In this document: in pieces, positions 8,562 to 16,747 of the stretch
Layout: the number at the start of each line of letters is the position of its first letter
How positions within the stretch are numbered: position 1 is the stretch's first letter
NCBI GenBank assembly: GCA_002441465.1
Contig: DJWE01000071.1
Span: 2,919 to 66,918 of the forward strand
Source of the DNA: Propionibacteriaceae bacterium UBA6238
GTDB taxonomy: Bacteria; Actinomycetota; Actinomycetes; Propionibacteriales; Propionibacteriaceae
Direction: 5' to 3'
DNA length: 64,000 nt
Notes under the pieces: generated by a model
Told to the model about the DNA's origin: nothing
Seen by the model: only the letters and a program-made list of their open reading frames with translations
The model's database searches: none
Position numbers and translations under genes: made by a program

Positions 8562-9564
8562 CCCGATCCACACCGCGGCTGGAGTCACGCTGCTCCAGCC
8601 GAGCCGGGACGATCACCTCAGCGGACTCTGTGCGTCCGGAGTTGCGCTGGTCGATCAACTCGATCGCGGACCGCGCCATCGCCAGATCGTCAGGGTCGAC
8701 GCTGGTCAACGAGATGCCCAGAGTGTGGGTGAGAGCGGTGTTGTCGAAGCCAGTCAGGCCGATATCGGCTCCCGGTCGCAGCCCGAGGGTCTCCAGCCGG
8801 CTCGCCATGGCGATCGCCACTCGGTCGTTGTGGCAGACGATGCCCAGCCCCGGCCGGAGCAGCCCTTCCAGTCCCGCGACCCGTTCGGCTGCGGCGCCGT
8901 GCCGGACGGCGGTGAAGGTGAGGACCGGACGTCCCGCCGCTTCTTGCGCGTCGGCGTAGCCCCGCCGCCGTTCGCGCGATGAGTCGCCCTCCGCGGCTCG
9001 CTCGTAGCCGAGGTAGACCACCGGATCGTAGCCGCGCGAGCGTAGATGCTCGGTGACCAACCTGCCGTTGCCGCGGTCGTCGGAGTGCACCAGATCGACC
9101 GACGCGGGAGCCCGGTTGCGGGTGAGCACGACCGTCGGGGACACCTCGCCGTAGCGCTGCAACGCCGCCATGTCCAGCAGGGGCGAGACCAGGATCAGAC
9201 CACAGGCCCGCAGTTCCAGGAACCGCTCGATCGCGTTGACTTCGCGTCCGGGGTCCTCGGCGATGCTCGCCAAGAGCGGGACGTAGCCGCGCTCCTCCCC
9301 CGCCGTACGCAGCGCTTCGGCCAGTTCGCCGTAGAAGTGGTTGGCGAAGCCGGGCAGGACTACTCCGATCAGATCTGAGCGATTCCTCGCCAGCGACCGG
9401 GCGGCGGCGTTCGCTCGGTAGCCGAGGTCCACCATCGCCTGTTCCACCGCCGCTCGCCGCTCCGGCGACACCCGGGGATCGTTGCGCACCACCAGCGAAA
9501 CCAACGGACGCGACACTCCAGCCAGGCGCGCCACATCCGCCTGGGTCGGCGGTCGTCGGTCCAT
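8554..9564 (-). CDS. LacI-family transcriptional regulator
   Basis: The 336-residue repressor has an N-terminal HTH (TQADVARLAGVSRPLVSLVV, residues about 7-26) and the hinge region YRANAAARSLARNRS. A periplasmic-binding-protein-like sensor domain follows to the C-terminus. The ATG at 9564 is chosen because it places the HTH at the usual position; an upstream in-frame ATG adds 30 unrelated residues. It is the last gene of a three-gene minus-strand unit with the isomerase and dehydrogenase. Two CG-centred palindromes upstream of that unit are probable operators. It overlaps the convergent nuclease gene by 8 bases. Confidence 0.9.
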   Translation of the reverse strand: MDRRPPTQADVARLAGVSRPLVSLVVRNDPRVSPERRAAVEQAMVDLGYRANAAARSLARNRSDLIGVVLPGFANHFYGELAEALRTAGEERGYVPLLASIAEDPGREVNAIERFLELRACGLILVSPLLDMAALQRYGEVSPTVVLTRNRAPASVDLVHSDDRGNGRLVTEHLRSRGYDPVVYLGYERAAEGDSSRERRRGYADAQEAAGRPVLTFTAVRHGAAAERVAGLEGLLRPGLGIVCHNDRVAIAMASRLETLGLRPGADIGLTGFDNTALTHTLGISLTSVDPDDLAMARSAIELIDQRNSGRTESAEVIVPARLEQRDSSRGVDRVR

Positions 9565-9575
9565 CTGCGCTCCGA

Positions 9576-10439
9576 TCAGCCCAGTTCCTGCTGGATGCGG
9601 GTGAGCATACGGCGGTTGATGTTGTCGGCATCTTCGTGCCAGCCGAACACGCACACGCTGACCACACCGTCGAAGGCGATCTCGCGCAGGGTCGCGAACA
9701 CCCGCTCGAAGGGCACCTCACCACGCCCGATCTCGGCATGCTGGTGAACCCGGGCGTCCACTCCGGGTGGGTTCACGATGTAGCGGTTCCCGTCGTTCGC
9801 GGCATGGTTCAGCGCGTCCGCGATGTGCACCTCGCGCAATTTCGGCGCGCTCGAGGTGATCATCCGCTCCACGTCGCCGGCGCCCTCGGACAGGTGGAAG
9901 GCGTGTGGGCAGCAGAACTCGTACCCGATCCAGTCCAGGTTCGCCCCCCGGATCAGCGAGTAGGCCGCGTCGTGAGTCTCGACGAAGTCGTAGGGATGAG
10001 CCTCCATGTTCAGCCGGATGCCGTAGTTCTCGAAGGCTGGGGAGAGCTCCTCCAGCGACCGGTACCACTGCGCCTCACACTCGCGCGGGGTGTTCGGGTT
10101 TCCCGAGAACTCCGAGGTGATCTCGCGGCAGTTGATCTGGTCGGCCAGTTCCAGCAGCCGCCGCCAGTTCCGCACCTGCGCGGCACGTTCGGCCTCGTCA
10201 GTGGAGGACCAGTTGAACACCGGGTTCAGGGTGCGCACCCGCACCCCGGTCTCCTGCTGAGCCCGGTTCAGCCCAGCCACGAACTCGTCATCGGCCTTCG
10301 GGTAGTGGTGCCAGAAGTGGAACTCGTTGTTCGGTGACAGCTCCACGAACGCGAACCCCAGTTCGGCAGCCTTCCGCAGCGTGTCGGCCGTCGACATCGA
10401 CGGGTAGTACATGTTCGGATCCAGCGCGATATCGACCAT
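9576..10439 (-). CDS. TIM-barrel sugar phosphate isomerase/epimerase (IolH/IolE-like)
   Basis: The 287-residue protein belongs to the xylose isomerase-like TIM barrel family. Candidate metal ligands are in REITSEFSG, NMEAHPYD, LREVHIADALNH and the C-terminal barrel strand VSVCVFGWHED. It probably isomerises or dehydrates a keto-inositol or sugar acid made by the adjacent dehydrogenase; the exact reaction is not evident. It lies 13 bases after the dehydrogenase and 11 bases before lacI, indicating one transcript. It differs from the iolE candidate at 16748. Confidence 0.75.
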   Translation of the reverse strand: MVDIALDPNMYYPSMSTADTLRKAAELGFAFVELSPNNEFHFWHHYPKADDEFVAGLNRAQQETGVRVRTLNPVFNWSSTDEAERAAQVRNWRRLLELADQINCREITSEFSGNPNTPRECEAQWYRSLEELSPAFENYGIRLNMEAHPYDFVETHDAAYSLIRGANLDWIGYEFCCPHAFHLSEGAGDVERMITSSAPKLREVHIADALNHAANDGNRYIVNPPGVDARVHQHAEIGRGEVPFERVFATLREIAFDGVVSVCVFGWHEDADNINRRMLTRIQQELG

Positions 10440-10452
10440 GATCGTTCCTCGG

Positions 10453-11463
10453 CTAGGCGTAGAGAGCGGGCTTCGGGATCATCTGGACGTCCACCTCGAC
10501 GCCACCGGACTCCAGCGAGGCCACGGCAGCATCGACGACCACTCCGGCGGCGTAGCCGTCCCAGGCCGAGGAACCGGTGTGCTCACCCCGCTCCACGGCA
10601 CGGATCCACTGCTGCACCTCGGCGTTGAACGCCGCATGGAACCGGTCGATGTGGCTGCGGCAGATCGCGTTGCGGTTGCCGGCCACGTCCCGGGTCAGGG
10701 TGTGCTCCTGGTCGCCGAGCCGAATCGTGCCCTGCTCCATCACCAGCTCGCACTCGATCGAGTAGCCGAAGCCGATGTTCACGTTCACCTCGTCATCGAT
10801 CCGGACGCCGGACTCGGTGTAGGCCACCAGCACCAGCGGGTCGGCGAGGTGCTCGAACCGGTGGCTGGTCGAGCGCGGCGTATCGATCCGCACCCGGACG
10901 ATCTCCTCACCCAGCAGGTACCGGCAGGTGTCGATCTCGTGAATCGCGGTGTCGTCGATCATGTTCCGGGTGGTGTACCCGTCCGGGACGGAGGGGTTGC
11001 GGTGCCGGCAGTGCACCAAAGTCGCGTAGCCGAGCTCACCGGAGACCAGCGCATCGCGCATCTCCTGGTAGCCGGCGTCGAAGCGCCGCATGAACCCGAC
11101 GGTGACCAGCTTCTTGCCTACGGCCTGCTCGGCCTGGAGGATCTCCACGGCATCCGCGGCCAGCGTGGTCAGAGGCTTCTCGCAGAGCACGTACTTGCCC
11201 GCCCGCACCGCGGCGAGCACGTCCGGAGCGTGCACGCTGCCGAAGGTGGCGATCAGGATCGCGTCGACGTCGGGATCGGCGATGAGGTCCGCACCCGTCG
11301 CGTAGGCCCGTGCGCCCAGCGGCCCGGCCACGGCCTGCGCGCCCGCGAGGTTCACGTCCGCGATGGCGACCACGGTGCCTCCGGATAGCTCCTCCTCGAT
11401 CCGCCGGATGTGTGCCCGGCCCATGCCGCCGGCGCCGATGACCCCGATTCGTACTGCCATCAT
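10453..11463 (-). CDS. Gfo/Idh/MocA oxidoreductase, probable inositol 2-dehydrogenase paralogue
   Basis: The 336-residue NAD(P)-dependent dehydrogenase has the Rossmann motif GVIGAGGMGRAHIRRIEE and the cofactor and catalytic motif VLCEKPLTT. GFMRRFDAGYQEMRDAL and a catalytic DDTAIHEIDTCRYLLGEE segment are characteristic of IolG-like enzymes. It may act on myo-inositol or another inositol stereoisomer. It is the first gene of the unit with the isomerase and LacI regulator, and two palindromic operators precede it. Two ATG codons start the frame (11463 and 11460). Confidence 0.85.
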   Translation of the reverse strand: MMAVRIGVIGAGGMGRAHIRRIEEELSGGTVVAIADVNLAGAQAVAGPLGARAYATGADLIADPDVDAILIATFGSVHAPDVLAAVRAGKYVLCEKPLTTLAADAVEILQAEQAVGKKLVTVGFMRRFDAGYQEMRDALVSGELGYATLVHCRHRNPSVPDGYTTRNMIDDTAIHEIDTCRYLLGEEIVRVRIDTPRSTSHRFEHLADPLVLVAYTESGVRIDDEVNVNIGFGYSIECELVMEQGTIRLGDQEHTLTRDVAGNRNAICRSHIDRFHAAFNAEVQQWIRAVERGEHTGSSAWDGYAAGVVVDAAVASLESGGVEVDVQMIPKPALYA

Positions 11464-11537
11464 TGGTTCCCTTCTCTGCGCTGATCCGGTTGGAGCACGT
11501 GAGCGGCGGGGGCCGGTGCCTCGTCAGTGAGGCGATC

Positions 11538-11575
11538 TAGCACGTGCTAACAACAGCAATTTAGCGCGCGCTAAA
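11538..11575. promoter_or_regulatory. Pair of LacI-type operators
   Basis: Two perfect CG-centred palindromes lie in tandem: TAGCACGTGCTA (11538-11549) and TTTAGCGCGCGCTAAA (11560-11575), 22-24 bases between centres. Their shape is typical of LacI/GalR operators. They lie upstream of the dehydrogenase-isomerase-lacI unit, so autoregulation by the LacI protein at 8554 is likely. The spacing of about two helical turns suits cooperative binding. Confidence 0.7.
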
Positions 11576-11608
11576 GCTGTCGGCAAGGAGTGATCGACGA
11601 TCCGCAGC

Positions 11609-12790
11609 TCAGAAGGCGTAGGTGGTTCCACTGACCTCGGGGACGGCGTGCCATGCCCGATCGGCGGCGGAGGCGACCACAGCCTCGTCGACCTCCGCGG
11701 CGGCCCAGGCGTCCCCGGCCGACGGCGCGACCTGACGACCGGTGAGCACAGACTCCAGCAACTGCCCCGCCTCGATCACCTTCGAGTCGTCGAAGGACAG
11801 ATGCTGGCCCGGACCCGGCTGGAAGCGTCCGTAATCCCCGTAGCCGGACTCGCTCATCACGGTGGTGTAGCCGCGGTGGACGCCCTCCCCTGCGATCAGC
11901 ACCTGGAGGTGCTCGGGGTGTTCGAAGCTCCACCGCAGCGAGCCCTCGGTGCCGTACACCTCGACCACGTACTCAGCTCGCGGGCCGACGGCCACGCGCG
12001 AGGACTCCAGGGTGACCAGGGCACCGCTCCCGGTGCGGGCGAGCGCCGCGACATAGTCCTCGTTCTCGACGCTACGACGCTCGTCGCTCACGGCGACGGC
12101 GGAGTGCCCCACGCCCACGCCGAGCGGAACCGGACGCGTGGTGATGAAGGTGTCGGTCATCGCGGTCACCTCGGTGATCCGGCTGCCGAGCACGTACTGG
12201 GCCAGATCGATGCCGTGGCTGAGCAAGTCCGCAACCACACCGGCCCCGGCCTGCGCTCGGATGTAGCGCCAGGTGTGCGGACCCTCCGAGGAGGAGGCGT
12301 AGTCGGCGATCAGCCAGACCCGGGCGTTGGTGATCCGGCCGAGTCGGCCCGTCCTGACCAGCTCCCTGGCATGCTCGACCTGCGGCTGGTGGCGGTAGTT
12401 GAAGCCGGCCGCGGTGACCAACCCGGCTGCGGCGGCGCCCTGGGCGATCGCTCGGCTCTGGGCCGCGTTCACCCCCATCGGTTTCTCGATCCAGAAGTGC
12501 TTGCCCGCGGCGATCGCCGCCATCGCGATCTCGTGGTGCAGGAAGTTCGGGGCACAGATCGAGACCGCCTCGACCTGCGGATCGGCCAGGACCTCGCGAT
12601 AGTCCTCGACCGCATGCTCGAAGCCGAGTCCGCGGGCCGCCTCCCGGTTCGCGGGGACGGGGTCGGCAGCCGCGACCAGGCGCGCGCTCACGCCCAGCTC
12701 CGGGTAGCGCTCGGCCACCTGACGGAAGCCGCGGCTGTGCAGCCGGCCCATCCAGCCCAGGGCGATCACGCCCACACCGATCTGCCTCAT
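11609..12790 (-). CDS. Gfo/Idh/MocA family oxidoreductase
   Basis: The 393-residue protein is a sugar or polyol dehydrogenase candidate. It has GVIALGWMGRLHSRGF at the N-terminus (a slightly divergent Rossmann loop), FWIEKPMGVNAAQSRAIA and GFNYRHQPQVEHARELV. A DLLSHGIDLAQYVLG catalytic-region segment follows, and the C-terminal half extends longer than the IolG group. GAGAGG stands 8 bases before the ATG. It follows the permease of the ABC importer by about 64 bases, with a strong hairpin between, so it may be a reduced-level distal gene of that operon. Substrate unknown; inositol-related by context. Confidence 0.8.
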   Translation of the reverse strand: MRQIGVGVIALGWMGRLHSRGFRQVAERYPELGVSARLVAAADPVPANREAARGLGFEHAVEDYREVLADPQVEAVSICAPNFLHHEIAMAAIAAGKHFWIEKPMGVNAAQSRAIAQGAAAAGLVTAAGFNYRHQPQVEHARELVRTGRLGRITNARVWLIADYASSSEGPHTWRYIRAQAGAGVVADLLSHGIDLAQYVLGSRITEVTAMTDTFITTRPVPLGVGVGHSAVAVSDERRSVENEDYVAALARTGSGALVTLESSRVAVGPRAEYVVEVYGTEGSLRWSFEHPEHLQVLIAGEGVHRGYTTVMSESGYGDYGRFQPGPGQHLSFDDSKVIEAGQLLESVLTGRQVAPSAGDAWAAAEVDEAVVASAADRAWHAVPEVSGTTYAF

Positions 12791-12812
12791 CGCAGGGTCC
12801 TCTCACAAGCGA

Positions 12813-12844
12813 CGAGGGCGCCCCTCAGGTGAGGAGCACCCTCG
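12813..12844 (-). terminator. Hairpin between permease and dehydrogenase genes
   Basis: Arms CGAGGG and CCCTCG flank an inner CCTCA-GG-TGAGG stem, giving a long imperfect hairpin directly downstream of the ABC permease. There is no T-run on the minus strand, so partial termination or mRNA stabilisation is as likely as full termination. Confidence 0.5.
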
Positions 12845-12854
12845 CCAGGTGGTT

Positions 12855-13853
12855 TCAGCGGTTCTTGCGCTCGTCGATGATGATGGCGAGCACGATGATG
12901 ACGCCCTTCACGACCTGCTGCATGAACGGCGAGATGTTGATCAGGTCCATGCCGTTGTTGATCACGCCGATGATCAGTGCGCCGACAACGGCCCCCCAGA
13001 TGGTGCCGATGCCGCCGTTGAAGCTGGTACCGCCGATGACGGTGGACGCGATCGCGTCCAGCTCGATACCGGTACCCAGCTGCGGGTTGCCCGAGCCGAT
13101 CCGGGCCGCGAGGACCATGCCGGCCAGGCCGGCGAGCAGGCCGGACAAGGCGAAGATCCCGATCTTGAGCTTGTTCAGGCTGATGCCGGACACCCGGGCC
13201 GCCTGCTCGTTGCCGCCCAAGGCGTAGGTGTGCCGGCCGAACCGGGTGAAGTTCAGCACCACATGCGCACCGACAGCGACGATCGCGAGGATCCAGATCG
13301 GCACCGGGAGCCAGAGCAGGTCACCCTGGCCGATGAAGTTGAAGGCGGGCTGCAGCTTGGAGATCGGACGGCCACCCGAGTAGATCAGCGCCAGGCCGCG
13401 CGCGGCCGTCATCATGCCCAGGGTCGCGATGAACGGGGCAATGTTGAACCCGGCGACCAGCGCACCGTTGATCAGACCGAGCAGCGCGCCCACGGCCAGG
13501 CCGGCCAGGATCGCGACGAACACCGGCAGTTGCAGGCCCGGGTACATGATCACCGAAGCGTCGGGCATCTGGGCCAGGCTGGCCGAGACCACGGCCGACA
13601 CCGCGACGATCGAGCCGACCGACAAGTCGATGCCGTTGATGATGATCACGAAGGTCATGCCGGTTGCGATGATCGCGATCGCGGAGACCTGCCGGATCAC
13701 GTTGATCAGGTTCTGCGGCTGCAGGAACGTACCGCCGGTCAGCACCGACAGCAGGATGACGAACAACAACAAGATCCCGACGATGGCGTACTTCTTGACG
13801 AATCCACCCCAGTCGAAGGTGGACGTGCGCGCCTCGTTGGCGGTGTTGGACAT
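12855..13853 (-). CDS. Sugar ABC transporter permease (RbsC-like)
   Basis: The 332-residue membrane protein has about eight or more hydrophobic segments. It carries the family stretch NLINVIRQVSAIAIIATGMT followed by FVIIINGIDLSVGS, and INGALVAGFNIAPFIATLG. The RbsC-type features GTSFNGGIGTIWGAVVGAL and INNGMDLINISPF near the C-terminus are also present. It forms the channel of a ribose/myo-inositol class importer with the ATPase and binding protein encoded upstream (15 bases after the ATPase gene). Inositol specificity is inferred from the surrounding iol genes and an IolR-like site before the operon. Confidence 0.9.
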   Translation of the reverse strand: MSNTANEARTSTFDWGGFVKKYAIVGILLLFVILLSVLTGGTFLQPQNLINVIRQVSAIAIIATGMTFVIIINGIDLSVGSIVAVSAVVSASLAQMPDASVIMYPGLQLPVFVAILAGLAVGALLGLINGALVAGFNIAPFIATLGMMTAARGLALIYSGGRPISKLQPAFNFIGQGDLLWLPVPIWILAIVAVGAHVVLNFTRFGRHTYALGGNEQAARVSGISLNKLKIGIFALSGLLAGLAGMVLAARIGSGNPQLGTGIELDAIASTVIGGTSFNGGIGTIWGAVVGALIIGVINNGMDLINISPFMQQVVKGVIIVLAIIIDERKNR

Positions 13854-13868
13854 TCTGGTTCGTTCCTC

Positions 13869-15374
13869 TCAGGCGGCCGCGGCGCCGGGGCCGGTGGCGA
13901 GTTGCATGATTCGTTCCTGGGTGGCTTCGGAGCGGTCGATGATGCCGCTCACGCTGCCCTCGTGCATGACTACGATCCGGTCGCTCATCCCGAGCACCTC
14001 CGGCATCTCCGAGGAGACCATGATGATCGCCTTGCCCTGCTGAGCGAGCAGTGACATGAGCCGGTGGATCTCCGACTTCGCGCCGACGTCGATCCCGCGC
14101 GTGGGCTCGTCGATCATCAAGATGTCGGGCAGCGTGAGCAGCCAGCGCGAGATCAGCACCTTCTGCTGGTTTCCCCCGGACAGGTTCTGGATCGACTGGC
14201 TCAACGAAGGCGTCTTCAGCGCCAGCGTCTCCCGCTGTACCTGGCAGTCCTCATCGATCCGCTTGAGGTTCAGGAAGCCGTTCGGGGAGTACTTCGGCAA
14301 CGCCGCCATGATCATGTTGTCCCGCACGCTGAGCACGCCCATGATCCCGGTCAGCTTGCGATCCTCGGTCAACAGCCCCATGCCTGCGGCAATCGCGTCC
14401 TTCGGCTGGCTGATCGTCACCGGCTTGCCGTCGATCGTGATGGTGCCGGATTCGGCCTTGTACACCCCGAAGAGGGTCTCCAGTACCTCGGTGCGACCCG
14501 CGCCCATCAGGCCCGCGATGCCGAGGATCTCGCCGCGACGCACCTCGAAGCTCACGTCCTTGACCAGGTGTCCCCGGCTCAGACCCTCCACCTTCAAGAA
14601 CACACCACCGATCTCGGCTTCGAGCTTGGGGAACATCTGGGTCAGTTCACGACCGACCATCAGCGCGATCAACGTGTCCCGATTCAGCTCCGCCGCCGGC
14701 AGGCTCGCCACGTGTTTGCCGTCACGGAACACGGTGATGTCGTCGGAGATCTTGAATACTTCGTCCATCTTGTGGGTGATGTAGATGATCGCCGTGCCGG
14801 AGTCCTTCAGCTGACCGATCATTCGGTGCAGATGAGCCACCTCGGTCTCGGTGATCGCGGACGTCGGCTCGTCCATGATGATCAGCTTGGAGTCGAAGCT
14901 GATCGCCTTGGCGATCTCGACCATCTGGGTCTGCGCAATGCTCAGTTGCTTCATCGGACGCGTTGGGTCGATGCGGATCTCCCAGCGATCGAACAACTCC
15001 TGCGTCGCGCGCCTCATCGCGCCGCGACTGATCAAACCGAGCGGGCCCCGCGGCTCACGCCCCAGCCAGATGTTCTCCGCCACGGTCATCTCCGGCACCG
15101 GCGACAACTCCTGGTGGATCATCGAGATCCCCAGCCCCAGGCCGGTCGCCGTGTCGGGAATCGTCACCTGATGGCCGTCGAAGGTGATCGTGCCGCCATC
15201 GGGCTGATACATCCCGATGAGCACCTTCATCAGGGTCGACTTCCCCGCACCGTTCTCGCCCATCAGCGAGTGAACAGTGCCGGGACGCACCTTCAGGTCG
15301 ACGTGGTCGAGGGCATGCACACCCGGGAAGATCTTGTCGATGCCCTGCATCTCCAGCAGGTACTCATCAGTCAT
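13869..15374 (-). CDS. Sugar ABC transporter ATPase (RbsA/MglA-like, duplicated)
   Basis: The protein of about 501 residues has two ABC domains. The first has Walker A GENGAGKST, signature QLSIAQTQMVEIAKA and Walker B LIIMDEPTSAIT. The second lacks a canonical Walker A (GLMGAGRTE), as is normal for this family, and has signature NLSGGNQQKVLISRWL and Walker B ILMIDEPTRGIDVG. The start at 15374 (MTDEYLLEMQG) is preferred to 15386 because GTGAGG lies 8 bases upstream of it. It powers the adjacent RbsC-like permease. A stem-loop separates it from the upstream binding-protein gene. Confidence 0.92.
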   Translation of the reverse strand: MTDEYLLEMQGIDKIFPGVHALDHVDLKVRPGTVHSLMGENGAGKSTLMKVLIGMYQPDGGTITFDGHQVTIPDTATGLGLGISMIHQELSPVPEMTVAENIWLGREPRGPLGLISRGAMRRATQELFDRWEIRIDPTRPMKQLSIAQTQMVEIAKAISFDSKLIIMDEPTSAITETEVAHLHRMIGQLKDSGTAIIYITHKMDEVFKISDDITVFRDGKHVASLPAAELNRDTLIALMVGRELTQMFPKLEAEIGGVFLKVEGLSRGHLVKDVSFEVRRGEILGIAGLMGAGRTEVLETLFGVYKAESGTITIDGKPVTISQPKDAIAAGMGLLTEDRKLTGIMGVLSVRDNMIMAALPKYSPNGFLNLKRIDEDCQVQRETLALKTPSLSQSIQNLSGGNQQKVLISRWLLTLPDILMIDEPTRGIDVGAKSEIHRLMSLLAQQGKAIIMVSSEMPEVLGMSDRIVVMHEGSVSGIIDRSEATQERIMQLATGPGAAAA

Positions 15375-15422
15375 CACAAACCTCACGCATGGTAGTCGGC
15401 TTCCTTGCTCATTCCGGCAGAC

Positions 15423-15450
15423 GGGTGGATGACCGCGAAGTCATCCACCC
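15423..15450 (-). terminator. Intercistronic stem-loop after binding-protein gene
   Basis: Perfect 11-base arms GGGTGGATGAC and GTCATCCACCC enclose the loop CGCGAA. It lies between the binding-protein gene and the ATPase gene and lacks a T-run. Such hairpins commonly give partial termination or protect the upstream mRNA so that binding protein is made in excess; that role is inferred here. Confidence 0.65.
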
Positions 15451-15494
15451 GCTTGCCCGTACTACATGCCTGGTGTCACAGGACTTATCTCCTC

Positions 15495-16472
15495 CTACTT
15501 GCCGGCGAAGTCAGCCATGTTGTCGGGCGTGACCAGCTGGTAGGGGATGTCGACGTAGTCCTTGACCGTCTGGCCGCCCGCGAGGTCGACCACCGCGTCC
15601 AGACCACCCTTGCCCTGGCCGGCCGCGTCCTGGAACACGGTCACGGCGAGGTCGCCGGCACCCATCGCCGCAAGGGCGTCAGCGGTGGCGTCCACGCCAC
15701 CGACCAAGATACCGTCGGCGCCGAGCTTCTTGTTGTCGGCCTTGATGGCGTTGATCGCGCCGAGCGCCATCTCATCGTTGTTCGCGCAGACGACCTTGAT
15801 GTCGTCGCCCGACTGCAGCCAGTTCTCCATGATCGACTGGCCCTTCTCGCGGTACCAGTTGCCGGCCTGGGTCTTGATCACCTTCATGCCCGGGTTCTGG
15901 GCCACCACGTCGTTGCAGCCCTTGGTGCGCTGCACGGCAGCCTCGTTGGCCGGGTCGCCCTGCAGGATCACGACGTTGCCCGTGCCTCCGGCCAGTTTGG
16001 CCAGTTCCTGCATCTCGACGGTGCCGGCGTACAGGGAGTCCGAGCCCACGTAGGGCACACCGGAGGGGAGGTCGGCCGGCTTGCGGTTGACGTAGACCAG
16101 CGGAATGTTCGCGCTCTTTGCGGCGTCGGTCATCGGGCCGGCCGCGTCGGTGTCGACCGGGATCACGATGATGCCGTCGACCTTCTGCGACACGAAGTTC
16201 TCCACCTGGCCCAGCTGGGTGTCGGTCTTCTCCTCAGCGGCCACGATGTTGACCTCGACGCCCTTGGCCTTTGCCTCTGCGGTGATCGCGTCGGCGACCT
16301 TCTGCAGGAACTGGTCGAGGATCGGGAAGGTAACACCGATCTTGAGCGTCTTTGTGGCGCCTCCACTGGCATCGGTGCCGGCGGACGGCGCGGCGGGCGT
16401 GGAGCACGCCGTGAAGACGCTGGCGGAAGCGAGCACAATCGCCGCCACCTTGAGTCCGATTCTGTTGGCCAT
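15495..16472 (-). CDS. Sugar (probably myo-inositol) ABC substrate-binding lipoprotein
   Basis: The 325-residue protein has a lipoprotein signal peptide (MANRIGLKVAAIVLASASVF then lipobox TAC, Cys23). A periplasmic-binding fold of the RbsB/LacI type follows: LKIGVTFPILDQFLQKVADA, VDGIIVIPVDTDAAGPM, IPLVYVNRKP, NVVILQGDPANEAAVQRTKG, and VCANNDEMALGAINAIK. It delivers substrate to the RbsA/RbsC-like pair downstream. Inositol is the likely ligand because the gene sits between iolE and other inositol genes, and an IolR-like site lies about 157 bases upstream. Confidence 0.88.
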   Translation of the reverse strand: MANRIGLKVAAIVLASASVFTACSTPAAPSAGTDASGGATKTLKIGVTFPILDQFLQKVADAITAEAKAKGVEVNIVAAEEKTDTQLGQVENFVSQKVDGIIVIPVDTDAAGPMTDAAKSANIPLVYVNRKPADLPSGVPYVGSDSLYAGTVEMQELAKLAGGTGNVVILQGDPANEAAVQRTKGCNDVVAQNPGMKVIKTQAGNWYREKGQSIMENWLQSGDDIKVVCANNDEMALGAINAIKADNKKLGADGILVGGVDATADALAAMGAGDLAVTVFQDAAGQGKGGLDAVVDLAGGQTVKDYVDIPYQLVTPDNMADFAGK

Positions 16473-16628
16473 AATCCCTCTCTTTGAGATCTAGGGGACA
16501 CGATCCACCCGAGGAGGAGTCCGTGCGAAGGAGGCCCTGGCTCCTTCGTTGTCAACCTAAGGCTTCTCGTACCACCCGGTCACGACTCCGTGCCGGATGA
16601 TCTCGAAGCTACGGTGAGGATGAGTAGT

Positions 16629-16638
16629 TGTCAAGACA
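16629..16638. promoter_or_regulatory. IolR-like operator upstream of the importer operon
   Basis: TGTCAAGACA on the plus strand reads TGTCTTGACA on the minus strand, a full fit to the KGWCHTRACA form that I recall for Corynebacterium IolR. A related half-site, TCTTACAACA, lies at about 16673. It precedes the binding-protein gene. Confidence 0.55.
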
Positions 16639-16704
16639 TATAGACAAGGAGAGAGCATTTGATGGATAACATTCTTACAACATCGCACGCTCAGAGACGC
16701 GCGA

Positions 16705-16734
16705 GAGGGCGCCCCGCCGCGGCGGAGCGCCCTC
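16705..16734 (-). terminator. GC-rich hairpin after iolE
   Basis: Outer arms GAGGGCGC and GCGCCCTC surround an inner CCGCC-GC-GGCGG stem, 14 bases beyond the iolE stop codon. No T-run follows, as is common in high-GC actinobacteria. It probably ends the iolG-iolE transcript before the importer promoter. Confidence 0.55.
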
Positions 16735-16747
16735 GTCCCGAATCAGA

